A stretch of DNA of 64,000 nt from NCBI GenBank assembly GCA_017471765.1, contig JAFURT010000023.1:1-64000 (forward strand), given 5' to 3'. The notes beneath the pieces were generated by a model. That model searched no databases, was not told the origin of the DNA, and saw only the letters and a list, made by a program, of their open reading frames with translations. The DNA is from Clostridia bacterium. GTDB lineage: Bacteria; Bacillota; Clostridia; Oscillospirales; Acutalibacteraceae. Below are positions 10,713 through 18,089 of this stretch, one piece after another. A program made the position numbers and the translations under genes. Numbering within the stretch: position 1 is the stretch's first letter; every line of letters starts with the position of its first letter.

Positions 10713-11906
10713 ATGAAAACAAGAGTTGCCGTGATTTTCGGTGGACACAGCGTGGAGCATGAGGTGTCCATCATCTCCGGTCTGCAGGCGCTGGCGGCGC
10801 TGGATGCCGGGAAATATGAGGCGTTTCCGCTGTACATCTCTAAGGATAATCGCTTCTATGTGGGGGATAACCTCAAGGAGATTGCCTCTTTTCGGGATAT
10901 GAAGACCTGCCTGGAGGAGGCTACCCGTGTCCTGCTCATTCCCGGTGACCAGGGGGTGGAGCTGGTGCGCTATCCGATGAAAAAGTTTGGCAATAACGTG
11001 GTGGGGGGCTTTGACGTGGCCATCCCGGTGGTGCACGGCACCAATGTGGAGGACGGCACCCTGATGGGGTATCTGGAGATGCTGGGTGTGCCCTATGCCT
11101 CCTGTGATGTGACCTCCTCCGCCCTCGGTATGGATAAGTACGCCATGAAGGCCGCCTTGCGCCAGGCCGGTGTGCCGGTGCTGGAGGCGAAACTGTACAC
11201 CGGCAAGGAATATGCCGTGGACAACGACCGGGTGGTGGCAGAGATTGAGGACGCTATCGGCTATCCGGTCATCGTCAAGCCGGTCAACCTGGGCTCTTCG
11301 GTGGGTATTTCCAAGGCGAAAGACCGGGCCAGCCTGGTGGACGCTCTGGACCTGGCGGTGAGCTTTGCTGACCGGGTGCTGGTGGAGCGTGCCGTGCCTA
11401 ACCTGCGTGAGATCAACTGTGCGGTGCTGGGTGACTACGAGACCGCCCGCCCCTCGGCCTGCGAGGAGCCGCTGAATGCGGAGGATATCCTCACCTTTGG
11501 GGATAAATATCTGTCGGGAGGCGGCGGGAAATCCGGCGGCTCCAAGGGTATGACCGACCTGAAGCGCCGTTGCCCGGCGGAGCTACCCGATGGCATGACC
11601 GAGCAGGTGCAGGCGCTGGCGGTGCAGACCTTCAAGGCACTGGGGTGCCTGGGTGTGGCCCGTATTGATTTCCTTAACGATAAGGAGACCGGCGAGCTGT
11701 GGGTCAATGAGATCAACACCATCCCCGGCTCTCTGTCCTTCTATCTGTGGCAGGAGGTAGGGGTGTCCTTCTCCGCCCTGATGGATGAGCTGGTGAGCCT
11801 GGCCTTCAAGCGCCAGCGTGAACGGGAGGCACTGACCTTTACCTATGAGAGCAATATTCTCTCCGGCACCAGCTTTGGTGCAAAGGGGAGCAAGGGCAAG
11901 GCATAA
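10713..11906 (+). CDS. ddl: D-alanine--D-alanine ligase
   Basis: A 397-residue ATP-grasp enzyme making the D-Ala-D-Ala dipeptide for peptidoglycan. Family motifs are FGGHSVEHEVSIISG at the N-terminus, HGTNVEDGTLMGYLEMLGVP, KPVNLGSSVGISKA and the metal-binding VNEINTIPGS. A Gly/Lys/Ser-rich insertion (SGGGGKSGGSKG) lies where the omega-loop is expected, and the C-terminus carries a short basic tail. It follows the MurF-like gene and is the last gene before the terminator at 11991. Confidence 0.95.
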   Translation: MKTRVAVIFGGHSVEHEVSIISGLQALAALDAGKYEAFPLYISKDNRFYVGDNLKEIASFRDMKTCLEEATRVLLIPGDQGVELVRYPMKKFGNNVVGGFDVAIPVVHGTNVEDGTLMGYLEMLGVPYASCDVTSSALGMDKYAMKAALRQAGVPVLEAKLYTGKEYAVDNDRVVAEIEDAIGYPVIVKPVNLGSSVGISKAKDRASLVDALDLAVSFADRVLVERAVPNLREINCAVLGDYETARPSACEEPLNAEDILTFGDKYLSGGGGKSGGSKGMTDLKRRCPAELPDGMTEQVQALAVQTFKALGCLGVARIDFLNDKETGELWVNEINTIPGSLSFYLWQEVGVSFSALMDELVSLAFKRQREREALTFTYESNILSGTSFGAKGSKGKA

Positions 11907-11909
11907 GAG

Positions 11910-11966
11910 GTAGGGAAGGTATGTATGCCTTCCGTCCTTGGCGGAACGGATAAATCCGTTCCCTAC
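11910..11966. repeat. REPIN: two REP palindromes in inverted orientation
   Basis: GTAG at 11910 followed by GGAAGG...CCTTCC, then GGAACGGATAAATCCGTTCC (11943-11962) and CTAC at 11963-11966. The 57-bp unit is the reverse-complement relative of the 55-bp unit at 13469-13523. Confidence 0.8.
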
Positions 11967-11990
11967 CGTTTTGAAAATGTATCAAGTCAA

Positions 11991-12022
11991 AAGGAGCAAC
12001 CCGACTGGGTTGCTCCTTTTTT
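11991..12022 (+). terminator. Terminator after ddl
   Basis: AAGGAGCAACCC, loop GACT and GGGTTGCTCCTT, followed by TTTT. A very similar hairpin ends the SLOG gene at 15146-15175. Confidence 0.85.
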
Positions 12023-12082
12023 ACTATGCCGTTCCCTTTTCGGGAGGGCAAGGACGAGCCGATTACCTGTTAAATTTTTATA

Positions 12083-12111
12083 TTGATTATTTCCCCCATT
12101 TGTGATACACT
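12083..12111 (+). promoter_or_regulatory. Extended -10 promoter of the structured RNA
   Basis: TTGATT (12083-12088), a 17-bp spacer and TACACT (12106-12111) preceded by TGA. Transcription should start near 12117, exactly where the outer stem of the RNA begins. Confidence 0.7.
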
Positions 12112-12117
12112 AAAAGA

Positions 12118-12341
12118 GCCAAACAAAACCTAATAAGCAAACGCAGGATAACATTCCCTTTCGGGGGAGTGTATGTCCTTGTTGTTATTGTGCAAAACAG
12201 TCTTGAGAATTTGGTAAAAACACAAGTTCCCAAGAGGCTGTTTTGTGTGGCTTTTGCTATGCGTTTGCTTCGGTTTTGTTTGGCGACAATCCGGGGATTT
12301 GTGCTTTTCGGTGCGATGGCTTCGGTTGTCGCACTTTTTTT
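12118..12341 (+). ncRNA. Candidate structured RNA upstream of the methylase
   Basis: About 224 nt that fold almost completely by eye. P1 pairs 12118-12130 with 12272-12284 (13 perfect pairs). P2 pairs 12135-12145 with 12260-12270 (11 perfect pairs). Inside them are two hairpins: P3 (12146-12158 with 12165-12178, two G-U pairs and one bulge, loop TTTCGG) and P4 (12193-12205 with 12231-12245, continuing with 12207-12213 and 12223-12229). P5 pairs CGACAA/TTGTCG and CCG/CGG (12284-12331) and runs into seven Ts (12335-12341), so it reads as an intrinsic terminator. A promoter begins precisely at P1. The methylase start is only 18 nt after the T-run. It may be a stand-alone small RNA or an attenuator for the methylase. 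I cannot assign it to a known RNA family. Confidence 0.7.
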
Positions 12342-12358
12342 ATTTGTGGGGGATCACG

Positions 12359-13432
12359 ATGGCCAACGCCAAGCTATCCGAAGCCAAAAACGCCAAGAAT
12401 GACGAGTTCTACACCCAGTATGAGGATATCCAGCGGGAGATCAACGCCTATCTGGAATATGACCCGGACGTATTCCGGGGTAAAACAGTGCTTCTGCCCT
12501 GTGATGACCCGGAATGGTCGAATTTCACCCGCTTTTTTGCCCAAAACTTTGAAAATTTCGGCTTAAAAAAGCTCATCAGCACCAGCTACGCCTTTGAAAG
12601 CAAGCATCTGACCAGCCTCGGCTATCAGTTATCCTTTTTTGAGGAACAGTCGCCGCAGTTTGATGCGGATAAGACCAAGACGCACGGCAAAATTTTCACC
12701 CTGACGAGGGACAGCAATCAATCCGGCGTGATTGACATTGACGATTTGGAATGGCGGTATTTGGAAGGGGACGGAGATTTTCGTAGTGACGAGGTGAAGG
12801 CTCTGCGGGACGAGGCGGATATTATCGTCACTAATCCGCCGTTTTCGCTTTACCGTGTTTTTATGAATTGGCTATTTGAAAAGGATAAAAAATTTATCAT
12901 AATTGGCAACAAAAACAGTGTTACGTATAAAGAGGTCTTTCCGCTGATTATGACGAATAAGCTATGGTCTGGCAAAACGGGATGGGGCGGTGGAATGTGG
13001 TTTGAGACACAAAATCCCGACGATATTGACAAGGTCATCGACGGCGTAAATATGAAAAATGTATCGTCCGTCTGGTTTACCAATATCGAACACGGCAAAC
13101 GCCACGAGCCGTTGCAACTGATGACTATGGCGGACAATCTGAAATTTAGCAGACACAAAGAAATTATAGAAAATGGCTACCAGAAATACGATAATTATGA
13201 TGCCATCGAGGTGCCCTTTACCGATGCGATACCCAGTGATTATGACGGTGTGATGGGGGTGCCGATTAGCTTCTTGGAGAAATACTGTCCCGAACAGTTT
13301 GAGATTTTGGGGGCAACAGAAAGTGAGGGCAAAGGGTTTTCGGGTGGTTTATGGATTGAAAGTAGCGGCGTTTCGCAGCCCTTGGTAGGAGGAAAAAGGG
13401 TTTATAAAAGAATTTTCATTAGAATGAAATAA
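12359..13432 (+). CDS. EcoRI-family adenine-specific DNA methyltransferase
   Basis: A 357-residue protein starting MANAKLSEAKNAKNDEFYTQ that resembles the M.EcoRI family (N6-adenine methylation from S-adenosylmethionine). The conserved N-terminal block EFYTQYEDIQREINAYL is followed by the region GKTVLLPCDDPEWSNF and by the catalytic NPPF motif at residues 159-162 (motif IV). GGGGGA (12348-12353) supports ATG 12359. The frame is open further upstream but that part is the structured RNA and its terminator. No EcoRI-like nuclease is beside it; the next gene is a DUF262-HNH protein. The recognition site cannot be read from sequence. Confidence 0.88.
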   Translation: MANAKLSEAKNAKNDEFYTQYEDIQREINAYLEYDPDVFRGKTVLLPCDDPEWSNFTRFFAQNFENFGLKKLISTSYAFESKHLTSLGYQLSFFEEQSPQFDADKTKTHGKIFTLTRDSNQSGVIDIDDLEWRYLEGDGDFRSDEVKALRDEADIIVTNPPFSLYRVFMNWLFEKDKKFIIIGNKNSVTYKEVFPLIMTNKLWSGKTGWGGGMWFETQNPDDIDKVIDGVNMKNVSSVWFTNIEHGKRHEPLQLMTMADNLKFSRHKEIIENGYQKYDNYDAIEVPFTDAIPSDYDGVMGVPISFLEKYCPEQFEILGATESEGKGFSGGLWIESSGVSQPLVGGKRVYKRIFIRMK

Positions 13433-13468
13433 ACTGCGGAACCATAAAAGCCCTTTGCAACCCCTATC

Positions 13469-13523
13469 GTAGGGAACGGATTTATCCGTTCCGCTTTACG
13501 GAAGGCATAAATGCCTTCCCTAC
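13469..13523. repeat. REPIN: two REP palindromes in inverted orientation
   Basis: GTAG (13469), GGAACGGATTTATCCGTTCC (13473-13492), GGAAGGCATAAATGCCTTCC (13500-13519) and CTAC (13520-13523). It is an inverted copy of the unit at 11910-11966. Confidence 0.85.
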
Positions 13524-13544
13524 GCACGGCTTGCGGAACTCACC

Positions 13545-13570
13545 GTAGGGGACGGCGCCCACGACGTCCC
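13545..13570 (+). repeat. Single REP palindrome
   Basis: GTAG at 13545, then GGGACG and CGTCCC around a longer loop; an imperfect member of the same repeat family. Confidence 0.55.
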
Positions 13571-13600
13571 GTCGAGGCTTCTTCAATGAGGGAGGCCTTT

Positions 13601-13633
13601 ATGAAAAAATCAGAAAAGAAGGTGTCGCCATGA
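13601..13633 (+). CDS. Possible 10-residue leader peptide
   Basis: ATG 13601 follows GGGAGG and encodes MKKSEKKVSP before TGA. The stop overlaps the start of the DUF262-HNH gene as ATGA, so ribosomes could be handed on to that gene. It may be a real coupling peptide or a chance frame. Confidence 0.35.
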   Translation: MKKSEKKVSP

Positions 13634-14793
13634 TTACGACCCTAAGAACCGACATCACCGTTGCCGACATCTGCAAGGGCTTTGTCTACAATGAGTATGA
13701 GGGCAAGGGCCTGTTTGGCCTTTCGGGTAGGCTGACCATCCAGCCGGAATACCAGCGCAACTACATATACGCCGACGGTAAGCGGGATGTGGCGGTCATC
13801 GACTCCATCCTGAAGGGCTACCCATTGGGACTGCTCTATTTCACCAAGGTTGACGAGGACAAATATGAGGTGCTGGATGGGCAACAGCGCATCACCAGCT
13901 TCGGGCGGTATGTGACAGGCAAGTTTGCCATCAAGGACGCAGGCGGCATACCACGCTATTTTTCCGGCCTGGCCGCCGACCTGCAGGACAAGATCATGCA
14001 AACGCCCTTGACCGTTTATATCTGCGAGGGGACAGAAAGCGAGATCAAGGAATGGTTTAAGACCATTAATATCGCCGGTGTGCCTCTCAACGAGCAGGAG
14101 CTGTCCAACGCCATTCATTCCGGGCCCTTTGTCACCAAGGCAAAGGAGGAATTTTCCAACAGTCAGAACGCCAACGTGCAAAAATGGAGTGCCTATATTG
14201 CCGGCAATGTGCTCCGCCAGGACTATTTGCGGACGGCGCTGGATTGGGTGAGCAAGGGGAACATTGACGACTATATGAGCCGCCACCGCTTTGATGACAG
14301 CATCACCGAGCTGAAGGCGTATTTTACCAGCGTGATCGACTGGGTGTCCAGCGTTTTTATCGACTTGGAGGGGGAAATGAAGGGCCTGCCATGGGGGGAA
14401 CTCTACGAGCGCTACCACCAGAACGCTTATGCGCCAGACGAGGTGTCTGCGAAGCTACGGGAGCTGTACGCCGATTTTTATGTAAAGGACAAAAAGGGCG
14501 TGTATGCGTATATTCTCGGTGGCTGTACAGACCATCGGTTACTGAATATACGTGTGTTTGACGAGCCGACCAAAAAGGCTGTATACGCCAGGCAGACGGA
14601 CAGGGCAAAAGAGAAAAACAGGTCAAACTGTCCCTTGTGCGCCTTGGGGAACGACAACAATAGAACACGTATCTGGATAATGGCCGAAATGGACGCCGAC
14701 CACGTGACTGCGTGGAGCAAGGGCGGCGCAACCGACATGGAGAACTGTCAAATGCTTTGCAGGACGCATAACCGGGCTAAAGGAAACCGATAA
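13630..14793 (+). CDS. DUF262-HNH endonuclease
   Basis: A 387-residue two-domain protein. The N-terminal DUF262 (GmrS-like, ParB-fold NTPase) domain has the YQRNYIY segment and the diagnostic DGQQR motif at residues 83-87. The C-terminus is an HNH nuclease with Cys334/Cys337 (CPLC), DADH with His358, and Cys377...His380-Asn (CRTHNRAKG). This matches the layout of GmrSD/Type IV-like, modification-dependent nucleases, which couple nucleotide hydrolysis to DNA cleavage. It follows the EcoRI-type methylase after a REP-rich gap and leads into a SLOG gene 18 bp on. I infer a restriction-type defence role. Confidence 0.88.
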   Translation: MITTLRTDITVADICKGFVYNEYEGKGLFGLSGRLTIQPEYQRNYIYADGKRDVAVIDSILKGYPLGLLYFTKVDEDKYEVLDGQQRITSFGRYVTGKFAIKDAGGIPRYFSGLAADLQDKIMQTPLTVYICEGTESEIKEWFKTINIAGVPLNEQELSNAIHSGPFVTKAKEEFSNSQNANVQKWSAYIAGNVLRQDYLRTALDWVSKGNIDDYMSRHRFDDSITELKAYFTSVIDWVSSVFIDLEGEMKGLPWGELYERYHQNAYAPDEVSAKLRELYADFYVKDKKGVYAYILGGCTDHRLLNIRVFDEPTKKAVYARQTDRAKEKNRSNCPLCALGNDNNRTRIWIMAEMDADHVTAWSKGGATDMENCQMLCRTHNRAKGNR

Positions 14794-14811
14794 GAAGGGA
14801 ACAAAAGAGAT

Positions 14812-15141
14812 ATGAAGGTTGCGGTGATCGGCTCCAGGGGAATAAAGGATGTTCGGTTGGATGAATACATCCCTAGAGGGGTGACGGAGATCATTTCCGG
14901 CGGCGCAAAAGGGGTGGATATGTTGGCCAGGGAATACGCCCTGCAAAATGGGTTGGAGCTTCGGGAGATCCTCCCGGATTATCAGCGATACAAGCGTGCC
15001 GCCCCACTGCAGCGCAACAAGGAGATCGTGCAGGTGGCAGACTGTGTGGTGGCGCTGTGGAATGGGGAGTCCCGGGGGACGAAGTTTGTTATTGACTGGT
15101 GCAAAAAGTGTGGTGTCCCTTGCCAGGTGTATATACTGTAA
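14812..15141 (+). CDS. SLOG-domain protein (DprA/YpsA-like fold)
   Basis: A 109-residue single-domain protein. The start MKVAVIGSRG, the glycine motif SGGAKGVDMLAREYA (about residues 28-42), LPDYQRYKRAAPLQRN and VVALWNGESRGT follow the DUF2493-like SLOG pattern, a Rossmann fold predicted to bind nucleotides or nucleotide-derived signals. It is the third gene after the methylase and the nuclease, co-directional and ahead of a strong terminator. A paralogue lies at 55838-56179. In defence loci such domains are proposed to sense ligands; its role here is inference. Confidence 0.85.
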   Translation: MKVAVIGSRGIKDVRLDEYIPRGVTEIISGGAKGVDMLAREYALQNGLELREILPDYQRYKRAAPLQRNKEIVQVADCVVALWNGESRGTKFVIDWCKKCGVPCQVYIL

Positions 15142-15145
15142 TGAA

Positions 15146-15178
15146 AAAGGAGCGACCCGGTTGGGTCGCTCCTTTATT
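15146..15178 (+). terminator. Terminator after the SLOG gene
   Basis: AAAGGAGCGACCC, loop GGTT and GGGTCGCTCCTTT; closes the accessory module. Confidence 0.85.
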
Positions 15179-15205
15179 GTATTTGTGGTATAGACAGTAT
15201 TCGCC

Positions 15206-16378
15206 TTAGTCTTCAGCATCTGCAAAAATAACGGTCTGATTTTTGCCAGCAAAATAGCGGACAGCCTTTTCTTTGAGTGTGGCTCGGTCTGCTTTGGAAA
15301 TTCTTTGCTGTTTAGGATACTCCCAGGTTTCGCTGGGGAAAAGGACGATTGCTTCCGCCTCTTTATCCATTAAAAACGTGGTAACACGTCCATTATACTT
15401 AATGAACAGCAGGTCTTCCTTTTCCAGCACCTCGCCGCCGTGCATACGGGCGGCGATTTTGGCGGTATCGTTCTTATCCTTTCGCCATTCTCGCCAAAAT
15501 TCCTGAAAATACTCGATTAAGGTAGTTTCCGGAAAATCCGGCTCCATACAGCTGTAATCAAAGGCGTCGTTTCCTTTTAGCGGAAGATGTCCTCCGAACA
15601 CCACTTTGACAATGAGATCGATTGCACGATTTTTTGCCGGGGTGGGGAGACTGCCGGCCATATACACCTCACGCTTTCCGTCAAACCAGCATCGCCGGGA
15701 GCTTAATTCTACCACGCAAGGGAGAATGGCGGTGTCGTTGTATTCCCGTTTTTTTCGCACCAATGCCGGGATGTCCGGCTCGGCGATATTGGTCAGAATG
15801 ATGACTGCCACCGCCCGACAGGTCGGCGCATGCTTCTCCTCTTTGGTTAGTAGCATACCTGGGCGGCTTTTTTTCTTCAGCTGTGCAGTGATTTGCTTGG
15901 AGGATTCCAAGATGCTTTGATAGGTAGTCCTATCAAGCTGTGCTACTTCGTAAAGGTGAATGATCTTTTCTGAAGAGGAATACCAAGAAGAGAGAGAACC
16001 GTATCGCCGATATTGCACCTGTGCAGGCTTTATCCGGGATACGGCAAAGTCGGTGCAGGGTTCACCATGCCGGGCAATATGCCGGAGAAGCGTTGCCCGA
16101 ACAGCCTCCGGGCTATCTCCCAAGGAATGCAGAGAAAACCATAATCGATTCTTCTGGTGATAGCGGATTTCCTCCAGCACGACCTCGGTGCCAAGTATAA
16201 ACGGAAAAAAGAGAAGCAGGTAGGCTAGAGCCGAAAGCATACACAAAAAGAAGAGAAGAATGTTAAACCAAGTTTCGTTCATTGCCAGAATAGAAAATCC
16301 CAACGCAAGCAAAAGAACGGCTGGCAGGAACAGCAGAATTTGGCAGAGCCAAGTATGTTTCAGGCGCAAGTGCTTCAT
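15206..16378 (-). CDS. Membrane protein, unknown function
   Basis: A 390-residue protein with two N-terminal hydrophobic segments (about residues 12-31 and 36-60) and a large, basic, probably cytoplasmic domain. I recognise no family. AGGAGGGG precedes its ATG. A promoter (TTGTTT, 17 bp, TATACT on the minus strand at 16405-16433) lies just upstream, so it is monocistronic. It converges on the SLOG gene. Its base composition is A+T-richer than the spoIIA operon next to it, so it may also be accessory. Confidence 0.75.
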   Translation of the reverse strand: MKHLRLKHTWLCQILLFLPAVLLLALGFSILAMNETWFNILLFFLCMLSALAYLLLFFPFILGTEVVLEEIRYHQKNRLWFSLHSLGDSPEAVRATLLRHIARHGEPCTDFAVSRIKPAQVQYRRYGSLSSWYSSSEKIIHLYEVAQLDRTTYQSILESSKQITAQLKKKSRPGMLLTKEEKHAPTCRAVAVIILTNIAEPDIPALVRKKREYNDTAILPCVVELSSRRCWFDGKREVYMAGSLPTPAKNRAIDLIVKVVFGGHLPLKGNDAFDYSCMEPDFPETTLIEYFQEFWREWRKDKNDTAKIAARMHGGEVLEKEDLLFIKYNGRVTTFLMDKEAEAIVLFPSETWEYPKQQRISKADRATLKEKAVRYFAGKNQTVIFADAED

Positions 16379-16404
16379 CGCTCTCCCCTCCTAATCCTGT
16401 AGAC

Positions 16405-16433
16405 AGTATACCATAGTTGAGGAGGAAAAACAA
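16405..16433 (-). promoter_or_regulatory. Promoter of the 15206-16378 gene
   Basis: Minus strand TTGTTT, 17-bp spacer, TATACT. Confidence 0.6.
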
Positions 16434-16458
16434 GAGGCGTAGCAAAATCAGGGAAAAG

Positions 16459-17112
16459 TTACACCGTCAGCTTCTCTCGCAGGGAGAGGAGGAGGGCTTT
16501 TTCTCGCCGGGAGACCTGCACTTGGGTCATTCCCAGCCGTTTGGCGGTGGCTTGCTGGGTCTGCCGCCCCAGATATCGCAGGCGGATGAGCTGTCTGTCC
16601 CGTGGCTCCAACTGTGCCAGTAATTGCTCCAAGGCCAGCCGGTCGGTGATCTGCTCCTCCGGAGAGGGGGTGGGTAGGTCAAGCTGTTCGTCGGTGTCCT
16701 CGTCCCAGCGTGTGAGGGAGAGAGGCGCCATCCCCACGGCGATGGCCTGGGCGGCTACGGTGGGCTCCACCTCCATGGCGGTGGCCAGTTCCTCCACGGT
16801 GGGCTCTCGCCCATGGAGGCTGGCTAGTTGCTCACGAAGCCTGGAAGCCTTGAGTGAAAGCGCTTTCATACTGCGGCTGACCTTGACAGCGCCCCCCTCC
16901 CGGAACAGGTGGCGCATCTCCCCCAATATCAGTGGCACCGCATAGGTGGAGAAGCATAGACCCCGGTCGGGGTCGAAGCCATCTGCCGCTTTGATAAGCC
17001 CGACACAGCCTGCCTGGTACAGGTCATCGTATTCGATGCCCCGTCCGGCGAAGCGACGGGCGCAGGTATGGACGAGCCCCAGGTTCTGGCAGATAAATTC
17101 TTCCCGGCTCAT
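16459..17112 (-). CDS. sigF: RNA polymerase sporulation sigma factor SigF
   Basis: A 217-residue sigma-70 family factor, the forespore sigma of early sporulation. Region 2 (DDLYQAGCVGLIKAADGFDP ... FSTYAVPLILGEMRH), region 3 and region 4 (helix-turn-helix QQATAKRLGMTQVQVSRREK) are complete. Identity rests on the gene order spoIIAA-spoIIAB-sigF; SigG is the close relative. Its ATG overlaps the spoIIAB stop by 4 bp (ATGA). Confidence 0.93.
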   Translation of the reverse strand: MSREEFICQNLGLVHTCARRFAGRGIEYDDLYQAGCVGLIKAADGFDPDRGLCFSTYAVPLILGEMRHLFREGGAVKVSRSMKALSLKASRLREQLASLHGREPTVEELATAMEVEPTVAAQAIAVGMAPLSLTRWDEDTDEQLDLPTPSPEEQITDRLALEQLLAQLEPRDRQLIRLRYLGRQTQQATAKRLGMTQVQVSRREKALLLSLREKLTV

Positions 17113-17552
17113 GGGCGTGCTTTTGCTCGCAGGGCTATGTATTTATCCATAGTAACGGTGGTCCCCTTGCCGGGGGTGGAGCGCACCCGTACCCGGTCGG
17201 TGAAGCTCTGCATAACGGAGAAGCCCAAGCCGGAGCGTTCCTCGCCACCGGTGGTGAACAGAGGCTCCATAGCCTTTTCCACGTTTTCAATGCCCCGGCC
17301 TTTGTCCCGCACCCGCAGGGTGATGCGGCCGTTTTCGTACAACTGTACGGTGAGGGTCACCGGCCCCAACTCGTCGGGATAGGCATGGACGATGGCATTG
17401 GTCACCGCCTCGGACACGGCGGTACGCAGGTCGGCCAGCTCGTCCACCGCTGGGTCAAGCTGGGCCGCAAAGGCGGCCACCGCCGCCCGGGCGAAGGCTT
17501 CGTTGGCGGAACGGCTGGGGAAGGTCATGCGCAGTTCATTGATGGGTTTCAT
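17109..17552 (-). CDS. spoIIAB: Anti-sigma F factor and serine kinase SpoIIAB
   Basis: A 147-residue GHKL-fold kinase that holds SigF inactive and phosphorylates SpoIIAA. The ATP-binding motifs are in order: N-box SEAVTNAIVHAY, G1 DKGRGI and G2-like ERSGLGFSVMQSF. The start at MKPINELR is set by AAAGGAAG upstream; it overlaps the spoIIAA stop by 17 bp and sigF by 4 bp, as expected for tightly coupled partners. Confidence 0.95.
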   Translation of the reverse strand: MKPINELRMTFPSRSANEAFARAAVAAFAAQLDPAVDELADLRTAVSEAVTNAIVHAYPDELGPVTLTVQLYENGRITLRVRDKGRGIENVEKAMEPLFTTGGEERSGLGFSVMQSFTDRVRVRSTPGKGTTVTMDKYIALRAKARP

Positions 17553-17886
17553 GGTCATTCTTCCTTTCATTTTTCTCATTTTCCGGCCAGATCGGCAGCT
17601 TGTCCAATCCGGCCAGCCGGATCATCCGTTCCAGCCGTGGGCCGGCTCCCTGTATTTGCAGGCTCCCTCCCATGGTCTGCATCAGCCGATAGCGGCCCAT
17701 GATCAGCCCCACGCCGGAGCTATCCATGAAGCTGATGCCGGAAAAATCCAGCACCAGCCGACGACAACGGCCGGACAGGGCGGCCGCATCGATCTTTTCC
17801 CGCATATCCCCGGCAGTGTGGTGATCCAACTCGCCGGTGAGGAGGGCGGTCAGCGTGCCGTCTTCATGCTTCAGGTCGATTTTCAT
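17536..17886 (-). CDS. spoIIAA: Anti-sigma F factor antagonist SpoIIAA
   Basis: A 116-residue STAS-domain protein. In unphosphorylated form it binds SpoIIAB and frees SigF. The phosphorylation motif FMDSSGVGL places the target serine at about residue 57 (Ser58 in B. subtilis). AGAAAGGAT precedes the start at MKIDLKHEDG. It is the first gene of the operon. I could not see a clear SigH promoter in the 60 bp upstream. Confidence 0.95.
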   Translation of the reverse strand: MKIDLKHEDGTLTALLTGELDHHTAGDMREKIDAAALSGRCRRLVLDFSGISFMDSSGVGLIMGRYRLMQTMGGSLQIQGAGPRLERMIRLAGLDKLPIWPENEKNERKNDHETHQ

Positions 17887-17947
17887 TATACACACATCCT
17901 TTCTGTCATAAGGTTTCCGTATTTTTCCAGGCTATACCAAAGAAAAA

Positions 17948-17990
17948 TAAAAAAAGCGAAGCCTCTATCCCATAGGATAGAGGCTTCGCT
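17948..17990 (-). terminator. Terminator of ispDF
   Basis: A 16-bp perfect stem (17955-17970 with 17975-17990), followed on the minus strand by seven Ts. Confidence 0.9.
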
Positions 17991-18089
17991 GAGAGTTTGC
18001 ACGAAAACGGTGGTGTCGATTGGGAGAGATTGGCGGTGTATTCCGCCAGCTTCTGTCGAGTGAAGAAAAAATGGGCGAAAAAGGGCGGT

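Noticed and set aside
12118..12341. Identification of the structured RNA as 6S RNA, a retron or an IS200/605 omega RNA
   Set aside because: It has a three-way junction rather than the single bubbled rod of 6S, no reverse transcriptase nearby, and no TnpB/IscB gene.
12169..12402. A 77-codon plus-strand frame across the structured RNA
   Set aside because: It covers stems and a terminator, lacks a Shine-Dalgarno site, and overlaps the methylase start in another frame.
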